Below are positions 16,127 to 26,921 of a stretch of DNA of 64,000 bases, one piece after another. Location of the stretch: assembly GCF_041008525.1 (NCBI RefSeq), contig NZ_JBFLUG010000006.1, forward strand, positions 1 through 64,000, given 5' to 3'. Each line of letters begins with the position of its first letter. Within the stretch, counting starts at the first letter, position 1. Under the pieces are notes generated by a model. The model did no database searches. It saw only the letters and a program-made list of their open reading frames with translations, and was not told where the DNA came from. Source of the stretch: Parafrankia sp041008525. GTDB lineage: Bacteria; Actinomycetota; Actinomycetes; Frankiales; Frankiaceae. The translations under genes and the position numbers were made by a program.

Positions 16127-18091
16127 ATGGAACTGCGCGACTACGTGCGCGTCCTGCGTCGAAGCTGGTTGCTGGTGCTGACCTGTGCGCTGCTGGGTGG
16201 TCTCCTTGCGGCGACGGCAAGCTGGCGGCAGACGAAGATCTACGCGGCGTCCGTCACGATGCTTGTGTCCGCCTCGGACGCCGACGCCGCCGGCGCGGCC
16301 TCGGCGTACCAGGGCGGCCTGCTGTCCCAGCAGCGTGTGACGTCCTACGCCAGTCTCGTCGCCAGTGAGCGCGTCGCGGCCGCCGTGATCGACAAGCTGC
16401 AGCTGGACGAGAGCCCGGCGGCGCTGCGCAGCCGGATCGAGGCCCAGGCGGTGCCGGAGACCGTCCTGCTGCGTGCCGTCGTACGCGACGCCGATCCGCG
16501 GCGCGCCCAGGAGATCGCCGACGGGATCGGCGAGGTCTTCTCCAGCGCGGTCGACCAGATCGAGCGGCCGGCCGAGGACGAGCCGCCATCGGTGCGAGTG
16601 CGGGTCTGGGAGGACGCCAAGCTGCCCACCACGCCGATCTCGCCGCAGCCCGTCCGCAACATCGCGCTCGGCGTCCTGCTCGGCCTGCTGATGAGCATCG
16701 CCGCTGCGTTCGTCCGGTACCGGCTGGACACCAGCGTCGGCGGTGACGCCGACGCGAACAGCGTCACCGGTCTCGCGACCATCGGCATGATCGCCTACGA
16801 TTCCGCCGCCGTGCGGCGTCCGCTGATCGTCCACCTCAGCCCGCACTCGCGGCGCGCCGAGGCGTTCCGGCAGCTGCGCACCAACCTGCAGTTCGTGGAT
16901 GTCGACGGCGGCCCGCGCTCGATTCTCGTCACCAGCTCGGTGTCCGAGGAGGGCAAGACCACCACCGCCTGCAACCTCGCCATCACCCTCGCCCAGGGCG
17001 GTGCCCGGGTCTGCCTGGTCGAGGGAGACCTGCGGCGGCCCTCCTTCGGCGACTATCTGGGGATCGAGTCCGCGGCTGGGCTGACCTCGGTGCTCATCGG
17101 CGCCGCCGACCTGGACGACGTCCTCCAGCACTGGGGGGAGGGCCGGGTCGGTGACGGGCGGATCGAGATCCTGCCGAGCGGCCCCGTCCCGCCGAACCCC
17201 AGCGAGCTGCTCGGGTCGCGCCACATGGCCGAGCTGCTCCAGGTGCTCGACAGCCGGTTCGACATCATCCTCGTCGACGCGCCGCCGCTGCTGCCGGTGA
17301 CCGACGCCGCCGTCCTGTCGACCCGGATGGACGGAGTGCTGCTCGTCGCGCGTTCCGGGCGGACCCGGCGCGAGCAGCTGCGCCGTGCCACCGAGAACCT
17401 GCGGGCCGTGGACGCCAAGCTGCTCGGGACCGTCCTCACCATGATGCCGACGAAGGGCGCGAACGCCCACTACTACGGCAAGTACGGCACCTACGCCCCG
17501 CACCCGCAGCACACGCGGTCAGAGCGCGGCGGCTCAGCGCAGCCAGCGGCGGGCGACCGGGGCCTGCGCCCCGTCGCCGGCCGCAGCGCGGCCGGGTCCG
17601 GGAAGGGGAAGGGGAAGTCTGGCAGCACTCGAACCGCCACGGCCGGCACGCCGGCCGGCGCCAGGGACAGTTCTCCCCCGATCAGCGGAACGCTGGTCAC
17701 CACCCGGCCAGTCGCCACGGCCTCCGTCGCCACCGGCCCGGCGGCGGGCTCGGGCGCCGTCACCGCATCCGGCGGGGGCTCGACGTCCGACGTGCGGGCC
17801 GCCTCGCGCAAGGCGGCGACCCGGGGCGCTGCGGAGGCGGGCGGCCGGCTGGCCGACGGGAGCGGTGCGCGGCCGCGGCCGGTCAACAGCCCGGTGGACG
17901 GGACGCCGGCCACCGTCCGCGAGGCGGCTGCCGCCCGCGCCGAGGGCACCAGCAGTGCGGGCGGCAAGGACCCGGAACGCACCGGGGACCTGCCGGTCAT
18001 CGAGATCGCCTCCCAACGGCAGCCGGATGATCCCACGGCCCCGCTGAGCTACGGCGGGGCCGATCACCCGGACCGTCCCGCGGGCCGGTGA
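16127..18091 (+). CDS. Wzz/BY-kinase polysaccharide co-polymerase (tyrosine autokinase)
   Basis: A 654-aa protein controlling chain length and export of a polysaccharide. An N-terminal Wzz domain is bracketed by two membrane helices (about residues 15-35 and 180-200). The cytoplasmic ATPase has a Walker A-like SVSEEGKTTTACN and Walker B IILVDAPPLLPVTDA. A tyrosine cluster HYYGKYGTY (about residue 447-455) is the likely autophosphorylation site. A disordered Ala/Gly/Ser/Thr-rich tail of about 190 residues follows, unusual for BY-kinases. ATG at 16127 was preferred because GGGAGGG lies upstream. The stop overlaps the next gene (GTGA). Confidence 0.92.
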   Translation: MELRDYVRVLRRSWLLVLTCALLGGLLAATASWRQTKIYAASVTMLVSASDADAAGAASAYQGGLLSQQRVTSYASLVASERVAAAVIDKLQLDESPAALRSRIEAQAVPETVLLRAVVRDADPRRAQEIADGIGEVFSSAVDQIERPAEDEPPSVRVRVWEDAKLPTTPISPQPVRNIALGVLLGLLMSIAAAFVRYRLDTSVGGDADANSVTGLATIGMIAYDSAAVRRPLIVHLSPHSRRAEAFRQLRTNLQFVDVDGGPRSILVTSSVSEEGKTTTACNLAITLAQGGARVCLVEGDLRRPSFGDYLGIESAAGLTSVLIGAADLDDVLQHWGEGRVGDGRIEILPSGPVPPNPSELLGSRHMAELLQVLDSRFDIILVDAPPLLPVTDAAVLSTRMDGVLLVARSGRTRREQLRRATENLRAVDAKLLGTVLTMMPTKGANAHYYGKYGTYAPHPQHTRSERGGSAQPAAGDRGLRPVAGRSAAGSGKGKGKSGSTRTATAGTPAGARDSSPPISGTLVTTRPVATASVATGPAAGSGAVTASGGGSTSDVRAASRKAATRGAAEAGGRLADGSGARPRPVNSPVDGTPATVREAAAARAEGTSSAGGKDPERTGDLPVIEIASQRQPDDPTAPLSYGGADHPDRPAGR

Positions 18092-20028
18092 CGGAGCGGA
18101 CCACGGGGGGAACGGACGTTGATCGCGGTGCTCCGGCGCAGCAGGCCGGGGCACCGCAGGGCGCGGCGTCGCCGGCCAGGAAGCTGCCAACCCAGGCGCG
18201 CGCAGGCCAGCTACCCGGGCGTATTCGCGGCCGGCGCCTCGTCACGGTCGGCGGGGCGGTGGTCGTCATCCTGGTGGCGGTCGCTGCATGGATCGCCGTG
18301 CGCGGGCTGCTGGCCCGGTCCGAACTGGAGGGGGCCCGGGCGCAGATCGCGCAGCTGCAGGCAGCGGTCTCGCGCGGGGACGTGCCCGAGCCGTCGGACC
18401 TGCGCCGGACCATGGACGACATCGCCGCCGCGACGAGCTCGGCCCGGTCGCTGACCTCCGATCCGATCTGGTCGATGGCGGGCCACCTGCCGTTCGCGGG
18501 CTGTCCGCTGCGCACCAGCGCGGAGCTGGCCACGGCGCTGGACGGGGTGGCGAGCGGCGCACTGCCGTCGGTCGCCGAACTGAGTGACCAGCTTTCCCCG
18601 GCAACCCTGCGTACGGGAACCGCGGTCAACGTGGCCGCGCTGGCCGCCGCCCGTGGGCCGGCCGAGCAGGCGCGCGCGGCGGTCGCTGCGTTCGAGGCGT
18701 CGGCCCGACGGGCGTCGCCGTGCGGCGCGCTCGGCCGCCGTCTGGGGGTCGGCGCGGCGCAGCAGGAGGCCGTCGCCACCGGCGAGCGCCTGCACGGCGT
18801 CCTGGACACCCTGGTCCTCGCCACCCGTCTCGGGCCGGACATGCTCGGTGCGGGCGGGCCCCGCCGCTACCTCCTGGTGGTGCAGAACCCGTCGGAGTCG
18901 CGCGCGAACGGCGGCATCATCGGCGGGTTCGGCGTGCTGACGGCGGATGACGGCCAGCTGGAACTCGACGACATCTCCGGCAACGACGCGCTGCCCGGCA
19001 CCGCGACGCAGACCCGGCCGGCGGCGAACCTGTCCCCGGAGTTCGCCGCGCGCTACGGCTCGTTCTGGCCGGCACGGGTGTGGGCGAACGCCAATCTGAC
19101 GCCGGACTACCCGACGGCGGGCCGCCTCTACTCCGCGCTCTACCGGGCCGGGGCGGGGCGGGGCGTCGACGGGACGATCAGCCTGGACCCGACGACGCTG
19201 TCCTACCTGCTGGCCGCGACCGGCCCGGCGGTTCTGCCGGACGGCCGTTCCGTCGACGCCGGGGAGCTGGCCGAGCTGGTCGAGTCCCGGGTGTATGCGG
19301 AGATCGCCGACGTCGGCGCGCGGGACGCCTTCTTCGCCTCGGTCGGCGAAGCCGTGTACCAGTCAGTGGTCACCGGGGGCGGTTCCGCGGGGGATACCGC
19401 GGACCTGATGCGGGCGCTGGCGCGGGCGACAAGGGAAGGGCGGCTTCAGGTGTCAAGCAACCACGCCGATGAGCAGCGTGTTCTTTCGTCGACCGCACTC
19501 GGCGGCGCGCTGCTGGACGTGCCCGGCCCGTTCCTGGGTGTGGTGACGCAGAACGCGACGGCGAGCAAGCTCGACTACTGGATGCGCCGCCGCACCGACT
19601 ACCGGATGCAGCGTCGGCCGGACGGTTCCGGGACGGCGACGATCACCGTGACGCTGGTGAACGCAGCACCGGAGGGTCTGAGCGACTACGTCCGTAACCG
19701 CGGAGACGTCGACATCCCCGGCTGGCGGAATGAACAGGCCCAGAACCGGCTGTGGCTGTCGGTCTACACCGGCCGCGGAAGTGCGCTCGTGGACGCCGAA
19801 CTCGATGGCGAGCCGGTCTCGATGGCGGTAGGGGCGGAGTTGGGGCGCCCTGTCCTCTCGACATATCTGACAGTGGACCGCGGGCAGACGCGGACGTTGC
19901 GGCTCCGGGTTCTGGAGCCGTCGTCCGGTCCGTATCTAACTCTCCGTAGTCAGCCTCTAACATTCCCGGAGCACCTCGTGATAGAGGGTCTGTCTATCCA
20001 GCACCCATGGTCGCGTAGAGTTAGGTGA
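18088..20028 (+). CDS. DUF4012 membrane-anchored protein
   Basis: A 646-aa protein with a basic N-terminus, one membrane helix (about residues 50-72: VTVGGAVVVILVAVAAWIAV), a helical stretch, and a large extracytoplasmic DUF4012 domain with YLLVVQNPSESRANGGIIGG. The GTG start overlaps the BY-kinase stop. DUF4012 has no established biochemical function; its frequent place beside polysaccharide genes and this overlap suggest a role in assembly or attachment of the exported glycan (inference). Confidence 0.88.
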   Translation: MTERTTGGTDVDRGAPAQQAGAPQGAASPARKLPTQARAGQLPGRIRGRRLVTVGGAVVVILVAVAAWIAVRGLLARSELEGARAQIAQLQAAVSRGDVPEPSDLRRTMDDIAAATSSARSLTSDPIWSMAGHLPFAGCPLRTSAELATALDGVASGALPSVAELSDQLSPATLRTGTAVNVAALAAARGPAEQARAAVAAFEASARRASPCGALGRRLGVGAAQQEAVATGERLHGVLDTLVLATRLGPDMLGAGGPRRYLLVVQNPSESRANGGIIGGFGVLTADDGQLELDDISGNDALPGTATQTRPAANLSPEFAARYGSFWPARVWANANLTPDYPTAGRLYSALYRAGAGRGVDGTISLDPTTLSYLLAATGPAVLPDGRSVDAGELAELVESRVYAEIADVGARDAFFASVGEAVYQSVVTGGGSAGDTADLMRALARATREGRLQVSSNHADEQRVLSSTALGGALLDVPGPFLGVVTQNATASKLDYWMRRRTDYRMQRRPDGSGTATITVTLVNAAPEGLSDYVRNRGDVDIPGWRNEQAQNRLWLSVYTGRGSALVDAELDGEPVSMAVGAELGRPVLSTYLTVDRGQTRTLRLRVLEPSSGPYLTLRSQPLTFPEHLVIEGLSIQHPWSRRVR

Positions 20029-20046
20029 TGGTGACTGAAGGTTGTA

Positions 20047-20061
20047 GACACTCAGAGTGAC
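20047..20061 (+). promoter_or_regulatory. BldD-like operator
   Basis: GACACTCAGAGTGAC matches the BldD consensus (nTnACnC-A/T-GnGTnAn) except for one base and is nearly palindromic. It lies 67 bp upstream of the sortase-substrate gene. BldD with c-di-GMP represses developmental genes in sporulating actinomycetes; binding here is inferred. Confidence 0.5.
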
Positions 20062-20128
20062 TCTCTGTACTCTGCCCGTAGCAATCATCCGACTGGTTAT
20101 ACGGATCACCCGCAGGGAGAGTGTCTGA

Positions 20129-21436
20129 ATGAAGTTCCGAACTCTCGGCGTCGCGCTGGTGGCGGGCGGCGGGCTGGCGCTCGCGGCGCTGCCGGCTTCC
20201 CCGGCGGCGGCCTTTGATGACAAGCCCGTGCCCTACCCTCCGGTGGGCTGCTCGGGCGCGAGCGGGGAAGGAAGCGTCACCAAATCACTGCTGCTTTTGG
20301 GGGAAGCCACCGTCTTCGGAGGGTGCGGATTCCTCCCCGGATCCACCGTGACGATCGAGCTCGGCGGTGTCGGGCAGGGCACCGTCAGCGCGGACGGCGC
20401 CGGCCGGTTCAGCGCGCCGGTCGTCCCGACCACCGTGGGCATCCAGACGCTGGTCGCCACAGGTGTGGCCGGTGCCCCGGGCACGACGAGCACCGCGCAG
20501 GACACGGGTCTGCCCGAGGAGGGCGACTGGTTCGCGGACAAGACCGGTGAGGAAGGCGGGCTCTTCGACGACAAGGTCGCCGACGAGGCTGTGCCGGTCG
20601 TGCCGGTCGTGCCGGAGGTGCCGGAGCGCGACGCCGTCGTCGCCGACCCGTCGCTCCCGGCCGTGGGCGGCCCCGCGGTCGACGTGCCGGCGGTCGAGGC
20701 GCCTGTGACCGACGTGCCAACCACCGGTGCGCTGCCGGCCGATGGTGCGACCAACCCGGCTCCGGAGGTCCCGGGCAGGCTCGCCAGCGCCATCACGCCG
20801 GCCCAGGGACCCTTCGGGTCGCGGGTCGTCACCGCCACCATCACCGTCATCGGGATCGGCCAGGGCGGAATCACCGGCCTGCCGATCGACCCGGGCCTGA
20901 TCGCCAGCTGGATCGGCAACTGGGGTAACTGGGACGACAAGCACGACAAGCACGACAAGGACCGGGACGGCCGGGACGGGTCCTGCTTCGGTGACGGCTT
21001 CGACAAGGACAAGGACAACTTCGACAAGGACCGGGACGGCATCGACAAGGACAAGGACCGCGTCGACACCGTGAAGGACGACAGGTTCGGCGAGCAGCGG
21101 GGTCTGGCCGCGCCGGTCCCCACTGCGCTGGCTGACGGTGACGACAGGTTCGACGACAAGGACGACAAGGACGACCTGTTCGGTGACAAGGACCGCGACC
21201 GCGACCGCGACGGTGACTGCATCATCGCCGGTGGCGTGGTCGGTGTCGGCGTCGGCGGTGCCGGTGCCGGTGCCGGTGTCGGTGGTGCCGGCGCGGGTGC
21301 CGGTGCCGGCGCGCTGCCCTTCACCGGTGTGGAGACCGGTGCCATGGCCTCCATCGCCATCGCCCTGCTCGGTGGCGGTGTCCTGCTCCGCGTCGCCGCC
21401 CGTCGCCGCCGGCTCGCCGGCCGGGCGCAGGGCTGA
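20129..21436 (+). CDS. Secreted sortase substrate, Asp/Lys-rich and Gly-rich surface protein
   Basis: A 435-aa predicted wall-anchored protein. It has a signal peptide (MKFRTLGVALVAGGG to about residue 28) and a short domain with two Cys (PVGCSGASG and FGGCGFLPG). Next are a Val/Pro/Ala-rich stretch, two clusters of DKD/DRDG repeats (about residues 270-320 and 338-368), a Gly/Ala/Val run, and a C-terminal LPFTG motif (396-400) with a hydrophobic helix and RRRR. RBS AGGGAGAG lies 7 nt before the ATG. DxDxDG-like spacing suggests calcium binding (inference). It follows the polysaccharide operon, probably with its own promoter. No sortase is seen nearby. Confidence 0.88.
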   Translation: MKFRTLGVALVAGGGLALAALPASPAAAFDDKPVPYPPVGCSGASGEGSVTKSLLLLGEATVFGGCGFLPGSTVTIELGGVGQGTVSADGAGRFSAPVVPTTVGIQTLVATGVAGAPGTTSTAQDTGLPEEGDWFADKTGEEGGLFDDKVADEAVPVVPVVPEVPERDAVVADPSLPAVGGPAVDVPAVEAPVTDVPTTGALPADGATNPAPEVPGRLASAITPAQGPFGSRVVTATITVIGIGQGGITGLPIDPGLIASWIGNWGNWDDKHDKHDKDRDGRDGSCFGDGFDKDKDNFDKDRDGIDKDKDRVDTVKDDRFGEQRGLAAPVPTALADGDDRFDDKDDKDDLFGDKDRDRDRDGDCIIAGGVVGVGVGGAGAGAGVGGAGAGAGAGALPFTGVETGAMASIAIALLGGGVLLRVAARRRRLAGRAQG

Positions 21437-21620
21437 CCTCACTGGTCAGCCGTAGCCACTGGTCCGGACATCCGTGCGGACCACACCCGGGGTGGGCGTC
21501 CGACCCGGCGGACGACGAGAGCGTCCGGCGTCGTGGCTGGGGTACACACCTCGCCGCGAACCGTGGTCAGGAGATCCGGAGCCGTGACGACACGGTGATC
21601 CGGCGCCACCCATGAAAGGC

Positions 21621-21654
21621 ACGGGCCGTCCGCGTACCCACGCGGACGGCCCGT
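21621..21654. terminator. Bidirectional terminator hairpin
   Basis: A perfect 14-bp stem (ACGGGCCGTCCGCG and complement) with a 6-nt loop lies between the convergent ends at 21436 and 21714. The rest of the 277-bp gap shows only a small GGTCCG/CGGACC dyad near 21465-21487. Confidence 0.8.
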
Positions 21655-21713
21655 CGCCATGGGGCGATGTGGCCATGTCGGCAGGTGGCCGTCCGTCAGG
21701 CGGCCGAGCGCTG

Positions 21714-23084
21714 TCAGGCGGCCGAGCGGCGCAGCGGGTCGAACGGCGCGAGCTCCGCCGGTGTGTGCCCGCTGACCAGCGCGGAGGCGACCAGCCGCCC
21801 GGTGACGGGACCCAGCGTGATGCCCCACATCCCGTGGCCGCCGGCGACGTGCACCCGTGCGGAGGCGGTCGGCCCGATGAGGGGCAGCCCGTCCGGCGTG
21901 CACGGCCGCGGGCCCACCCACTCCAGGGTGCGGGCGTGCAGGTCGACGCCGCGCAGCAGTTCACGGGCCGCGGCGGCGATCGCGTCGATCCGCCGTGGGT
22001 CGGGCGGCGCGTCGGGGCGGCGGAACTCCATCATCCCGGCGATCCGCAGCCCGGTGCCGATCGGCGTGCAGGCCACCCGGGACGCCGGGAAGTAGAGCGG
22101 GCCGGCGGGCGGCTCCTTCACCGGGACGCTGAAGCTGTAGCCGCGGCCGGCCTGCACGGTCGTGCGCACCCCGAACCGGGCGGCCAGGCGGGGCAGCCAG
22201 GCTCCGGTCGCCAGCACCACGGCGTCGAACGGCGCGGGCGGGCTGGTGTGGTCGGCCATCGTGAGCACCACCCGTGAACCCAGGTCGATCACTTTGTCGA
22301 CGGCGGCACCCTCGCGGATGAGACCGCCGCGCTCGCGGACCGCGTCGGCGAGCGCGGCGACGAACCGGCCGGGGTCGCAGTACCGCTGGCCGTGCACCTG
22401 GACGACGTGGGTGATCTGCTCGGAGAGCAGCGGCGCGAGGTCCCGGGCCGCCAGCGGGTCCAGGACCTCGGCGTCGACCGGCTGCCCGCAGGTACGCACC
22501 TCGTCGAGTTCGGCGAGCAGTGCGTCGGCGCCGCGCCGGTCGCGGTAGCAGGCCAGGAACGGAGCGGCGGCCCGGGTGGGGGCGGCGACCCCGCCGTTCG
22601 CGAGCTCGTCGAAGGCGTCCAGGCTGCGGCGGGTGAGGGGGGCGAGCGCCCGCATCGCCTCGCGCCACCGCCGGTGGGTGCTGTGCCGGACGAAGCCGGC
22701 GAGGAACCGGGCGAGCCGCGGATCGGCGGCGGGCGGCAGGTAGACCGGGGAGTCCGGGCGCAGCACCATCCGCAGGCCGTAGCCCAGCACCGCCGGTTCG
22801 GGCAGCGGGGTGGCCAGCCCCGGTGTGAGCCAGCCGGCGCTGCCCCAGGAGGCCCCGGCCCCGGCCCCGACCGGGCCGGAGGTCACCTGGTCCCGTTCGA
22901 AGACGGTGACGCCCACCCCGTGTTCCTGGAGGTACCAGGCGGTGCACAGGCCGACCATGCCGCCGCCGATGACGGCCACCTGGTCAGGGCCGGGCTGCCC
23001 CGAGGGCCGGTCGGGCCGCGTCCAGGGCCGGTCGGACGGGCGAGCGGACGAGCCGGTTGCGGGACGAGGGTCCACGGAGTCCAC
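21714..23084 (-). CDS. DadA-like FAD-dependent D-amino-acid dehydrogenase/oxidase
   Basis: A 456-aa flavoprotein of the DAO family. The dinucleotide motif VAVIGGGMVGLCTAWYL sits after a 35-residue Pro/Arg-rich N-terminus, with ATGAWLP in the middle and a C-terminal VAGGHGMWGITLGP FAD-contact segment. It probably oxidises a D-amino acid or another secondary amine, passing electrons to a quinone or oxygen. GTG at 23084 is the first start; GTG at 23075 would remove only three residues. It is a single-gene unit between two strong hairpins. Confidence 0.85.
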   Translation of the reverse strand: MDSVDPRPATGSSARPSDRPWTRPDRPSGQPGPDQVAVIGGGMVGLCTAWYLQEHGVGVTVFERDQVTSGPVGAGAGASWGSAGWLTPGLATPLPEPAVLGYGLRMVLRPDSPVYLPPAADPRLARFLAGFVRHSTHRRWREAMRALAPLTRRSLDAFDELANGGVAAPTRAAAPFLACYRDRRGADALLAELDEVRTCGQPVDAEVLDPLAARDLAPLLSEQITHVVQVHGQRYCDPGRFVAALADAVRERGGLIREGAAVDKVIDLGSRVVLTMADHTSPPAPFDAVVLATGAWLPRLAARFGVRTTVQAGRGYSFSVPVKEPPAGPLYFPASRVACTPIGTGLRIAGMMEFRRPDAPPDPRRIDAIAAAARELLRGVDLHARTLEWVGPRPCTPDGLPLIGPTASARVHVAGGHGMWGITLGPVTGRLVASALVSGHTPAELAPFDPLRRSAA

Positions 23085-23160
23085 GCCCCGACATGTTCCC
23101 CCGCCCGGGCGGGTTCAGCCCCCAGAGCCGCGAACCGGCCGTCCGCCGGGCACCTCGGGG

Positions 23161-23188
23161 CCCGCCCGGGCGGGGGCGCCCGGGCGGG
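23161..23188 (-). terminator. Terminator of the sdh operon
   Basis: A perfect 12-bp stem (CCCGCCCGGGCG and complement) with a GGGG loop begins 10 nt beyond the sdhB stop. Confidence 0.8.
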
Positions 23189-23197
23189 AGAGACGGG

Positions 23198-23941
23198 CTA
23201 CCGCCGGGTGAGGGACCGCAAGTACTCGCGGTTGAGGTTGCCGATGCTCGTCAGCGGGATGCCCTTGGGGCAGGCAACGGTGCACTCGCCGGTGTTGGTG
23301 CAGCCACCGAAGCCCTCGTCGTCCATCGCCCCGACCATGTCGCGCACCCGGGTCTCGCGCTCCGGGGCGCCCTGCGGCAGCAGGTTGAGGTGGGTGACCT
23401 TGGCCGAGGTGAACAGCATCGCCGAGCCGTTCGGGCAGGCCGCGACGCAGGCCCCGCAGCCGATGCAGGTCGCGTTGTCGAACGCGGCGTCGGCGATGTC
23501 CTTGGGGACGGGAGTGGCGTGCGCCTCCGGCGCGCTGCCGGTGACCACGGAGATGTAGCCGCCGGAGCCGATGATCCGGTCGAAGCCGGAGCGGTCGACG
23601 ACCAGGTCGCGTACGACCGGGAAGGCCGCCGCGCGCCACGGCTCGATGTCGATCGTCTCGCCGTCGGTGAACTCGCGCATGTGCAGCTGGCAGGTGGTGG
23701 TCCGGTCGCGGGGGCCGTGTGCCTGGCCGTTGATGACCACCCCGCACATGCCGCAGATGCCCTCGCGGCAGTCGTGGTCGAACGCCACCGGGTCCTCGCC
23801 CTCGAGGATCAGCCGTTCGTTGAGCACGTCGAGCATCTCGAGGAAGGACATGTCCGGGCTGACGTCCGCCAGCTCGTAGGTGACCATGGCACCGCGGTCC
23901 TCCGGGCCGCGCTGCCGCCAGATCCGAAGGGTGAGGTTCAC
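23198..23941 (-). CDS. sdhB: Succinate dehydrogenase iron-sulfur subunit
   Basis: The 247-aa electron-transfer subunit of complex II. Cys58, Cys63, Cys66 (CREGICGMC) and Cys84 bind [2Fe-2S]; CIGCGACVAACP (159-169) and Cys214, Cys220, Cys224 bind the [4Fe-4S] and [3Fe-4S] clusters. GTG at 23941 follows AAGGAG; a longer frame continues upstream without coding character. A 253-bp repeat-containing spacer separates it from sdhA, unusually long for an sdh operon. Confidence 0.95.
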   Translation of the reverse strand: MNLTLRIWRQRGPEDRGAMVTYELADVSPDMSFLEMLDVLNERLILEGEDPVAFDHDCREGICGMCGVVINGQAHGPRDRTTTCQLHMREFTDGETIDIEPWRAAAFPVVRDLVVDRSGFDRIIGSGGYISVVTGSAPEAHATPVPKDIADAAFDNATCIGCGACVAACPNGSAMLFTSAKVTHLNLLPQGAPERETRVRDMVGAMDDEGFGGCTNTGECTVACPKGIPLTSIGNLNREYLRSLTRR

Positions 23942-24071
23942 GGTCGGGGCTCCTTCGAGTGCTGTGGGCTCGTCGCGCGGCGCGCGGACGTCCGTGCTCG
24001 CGCCGCCGCATGCGGCGCTGGGAAAGCGGATGGCGGGAGTACGGGAGCGGGGCTGCCGGGGAACCGGCCGA

Positions 24072-24119
24072 CTCCCCGGCGGGCGGCAGGTGGCTCCCCG
24101 GCGGGTGGCTCCCCGGCGG
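24072..24119. repeat. CTCCCCGGCGG direct repeats in the sdhA-sdhB spacer
   Basis: Three copies of CTCCCCGGCGG (24072-24082, 24094-24104, 24109-24119); the last two are part of a 15-bp tandem repeat. Nothing else recognisable occupies the spacer. Confidence 0.8.
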
Positions 24120-24194
24120 ACAGTGCCCCCGGAGCCGGCCGCCGCCGCGGAGCCCCCGGGGTGGGGGCGTGCGGGCGGCGGCCGGCCATCGGGG

Positions 24195-26159
<1,965 letters not shown>

Positions 26160-26160
26160 C

Positions 26161-26907
26161 TCAGTCCACCAATCCGGCCAGCACGGCGATGGGAACGGTC
26201 ACGAAGCCCGCCGAGATGAGGACCGCCAGAACGGTCGCGGCGATCTTCAGGTTCTTCTCCCGAGCCGCGCTGTGCACGCCGAGGGTGCGAGCAGCGCTCC
26301 AGAAGCCATGGTGAATGTGCAAACCGAGCGCCAGCATCGCGATGATGTAGAAAAGTGTGACCCACCACACGGAGAAGCTGGACACGATGTTGTCGTAGGC
26401 GGCGCCTTCGACTCCGTGCCGGTTCACCGTCAGGGTCGTGAAGTCCAGGAGGTGGTAGATGACGAAAAGGGCGATGATGATGCCGCCGTAACGCATCGTG
26501 TTGACGGCGTAGCTCGCCTCGAGTCGCTGCCGGTGAGCGTACTTCTGCGGCCGGGCCTTCAGATCCCGTCGGCTGAGCTGGTACGCCGTGGTGGCGTGCA
26601 GCACGATCGCGACGAGCAGCAGGGCCCGCATGATCCACAGGAACCAGGCTCCGTGGAGCGCGGGGACCCCGATCGTGCGCAGCCAGTGCGCGTACTCGTC
26701 GAAGCTCTCGCGGCCGTAGAAGATCTTCAGGTTGCCGAGCATATGGACGAGGAGATAAAGCAGCATCACCCCCCCGGTGACGGCCATCACAGCCTTCTTG
26801 CCGATGGTGGACCGCCAGAAGATGCCTACGGGGGACGTAGGCCGCGCGTCGTTCGTTACAGCCACGCTGCGAACCCTAGGGACAACTTCCTCATCGGTCC
26901 AAGACAT
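26161..26907 (-). CDS. sdhC: Succinate dehydrogenase cytochrome b subunit, five-helix type
   Basis: A 248-aa membrane anchor with five hydrophobic helices and several conserved His (YLLVHMLGN, IVLHATTAY, YHLLDF, GLHIHHGFW) as haem ligands, as in menaquinone-linked type B complex II. ATG at 26907 follows GAGG at 6-7 nt; GTG at 26865 is an alternative. It is first in sdhCAB and divergent from a LysR gene with a dyad operator in the 49-bp spacer. Confidence 0.92.
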   Translation of the reverse strand: MSWTDEEVVPRVRSVAVTNDARPTSPVGIFWRSTIGKKAVMAVTGGVMLLYLLVHMLGNLKIFYGRESFDEYAHWLRTIGVPALHGAWFLWIMRALLLVAIVLHATTAYQLSRRDLKARPQKYAHRQRLEASYAVNTMRYGGIIIALFVIYHLLDFTTLTVNRHGVEGAAYDNIVSSFSVWWVTLFYIIAMLALGLHIHHGFWSAARTLGVHSAAREKNLKIAATVLAVLISAGFVTVPIAVLAGLVD

Positions 26908-26921
26908 GCTGGGCCTCAGCT

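Noticed and set aside
20930..21220. CRISPR-like or minisatellite array in the surface-protein gene
   Set aside because: The repeats are degenerate GACAAG/GAC codon runs explained by the DK-rich protein; no spacer structure.
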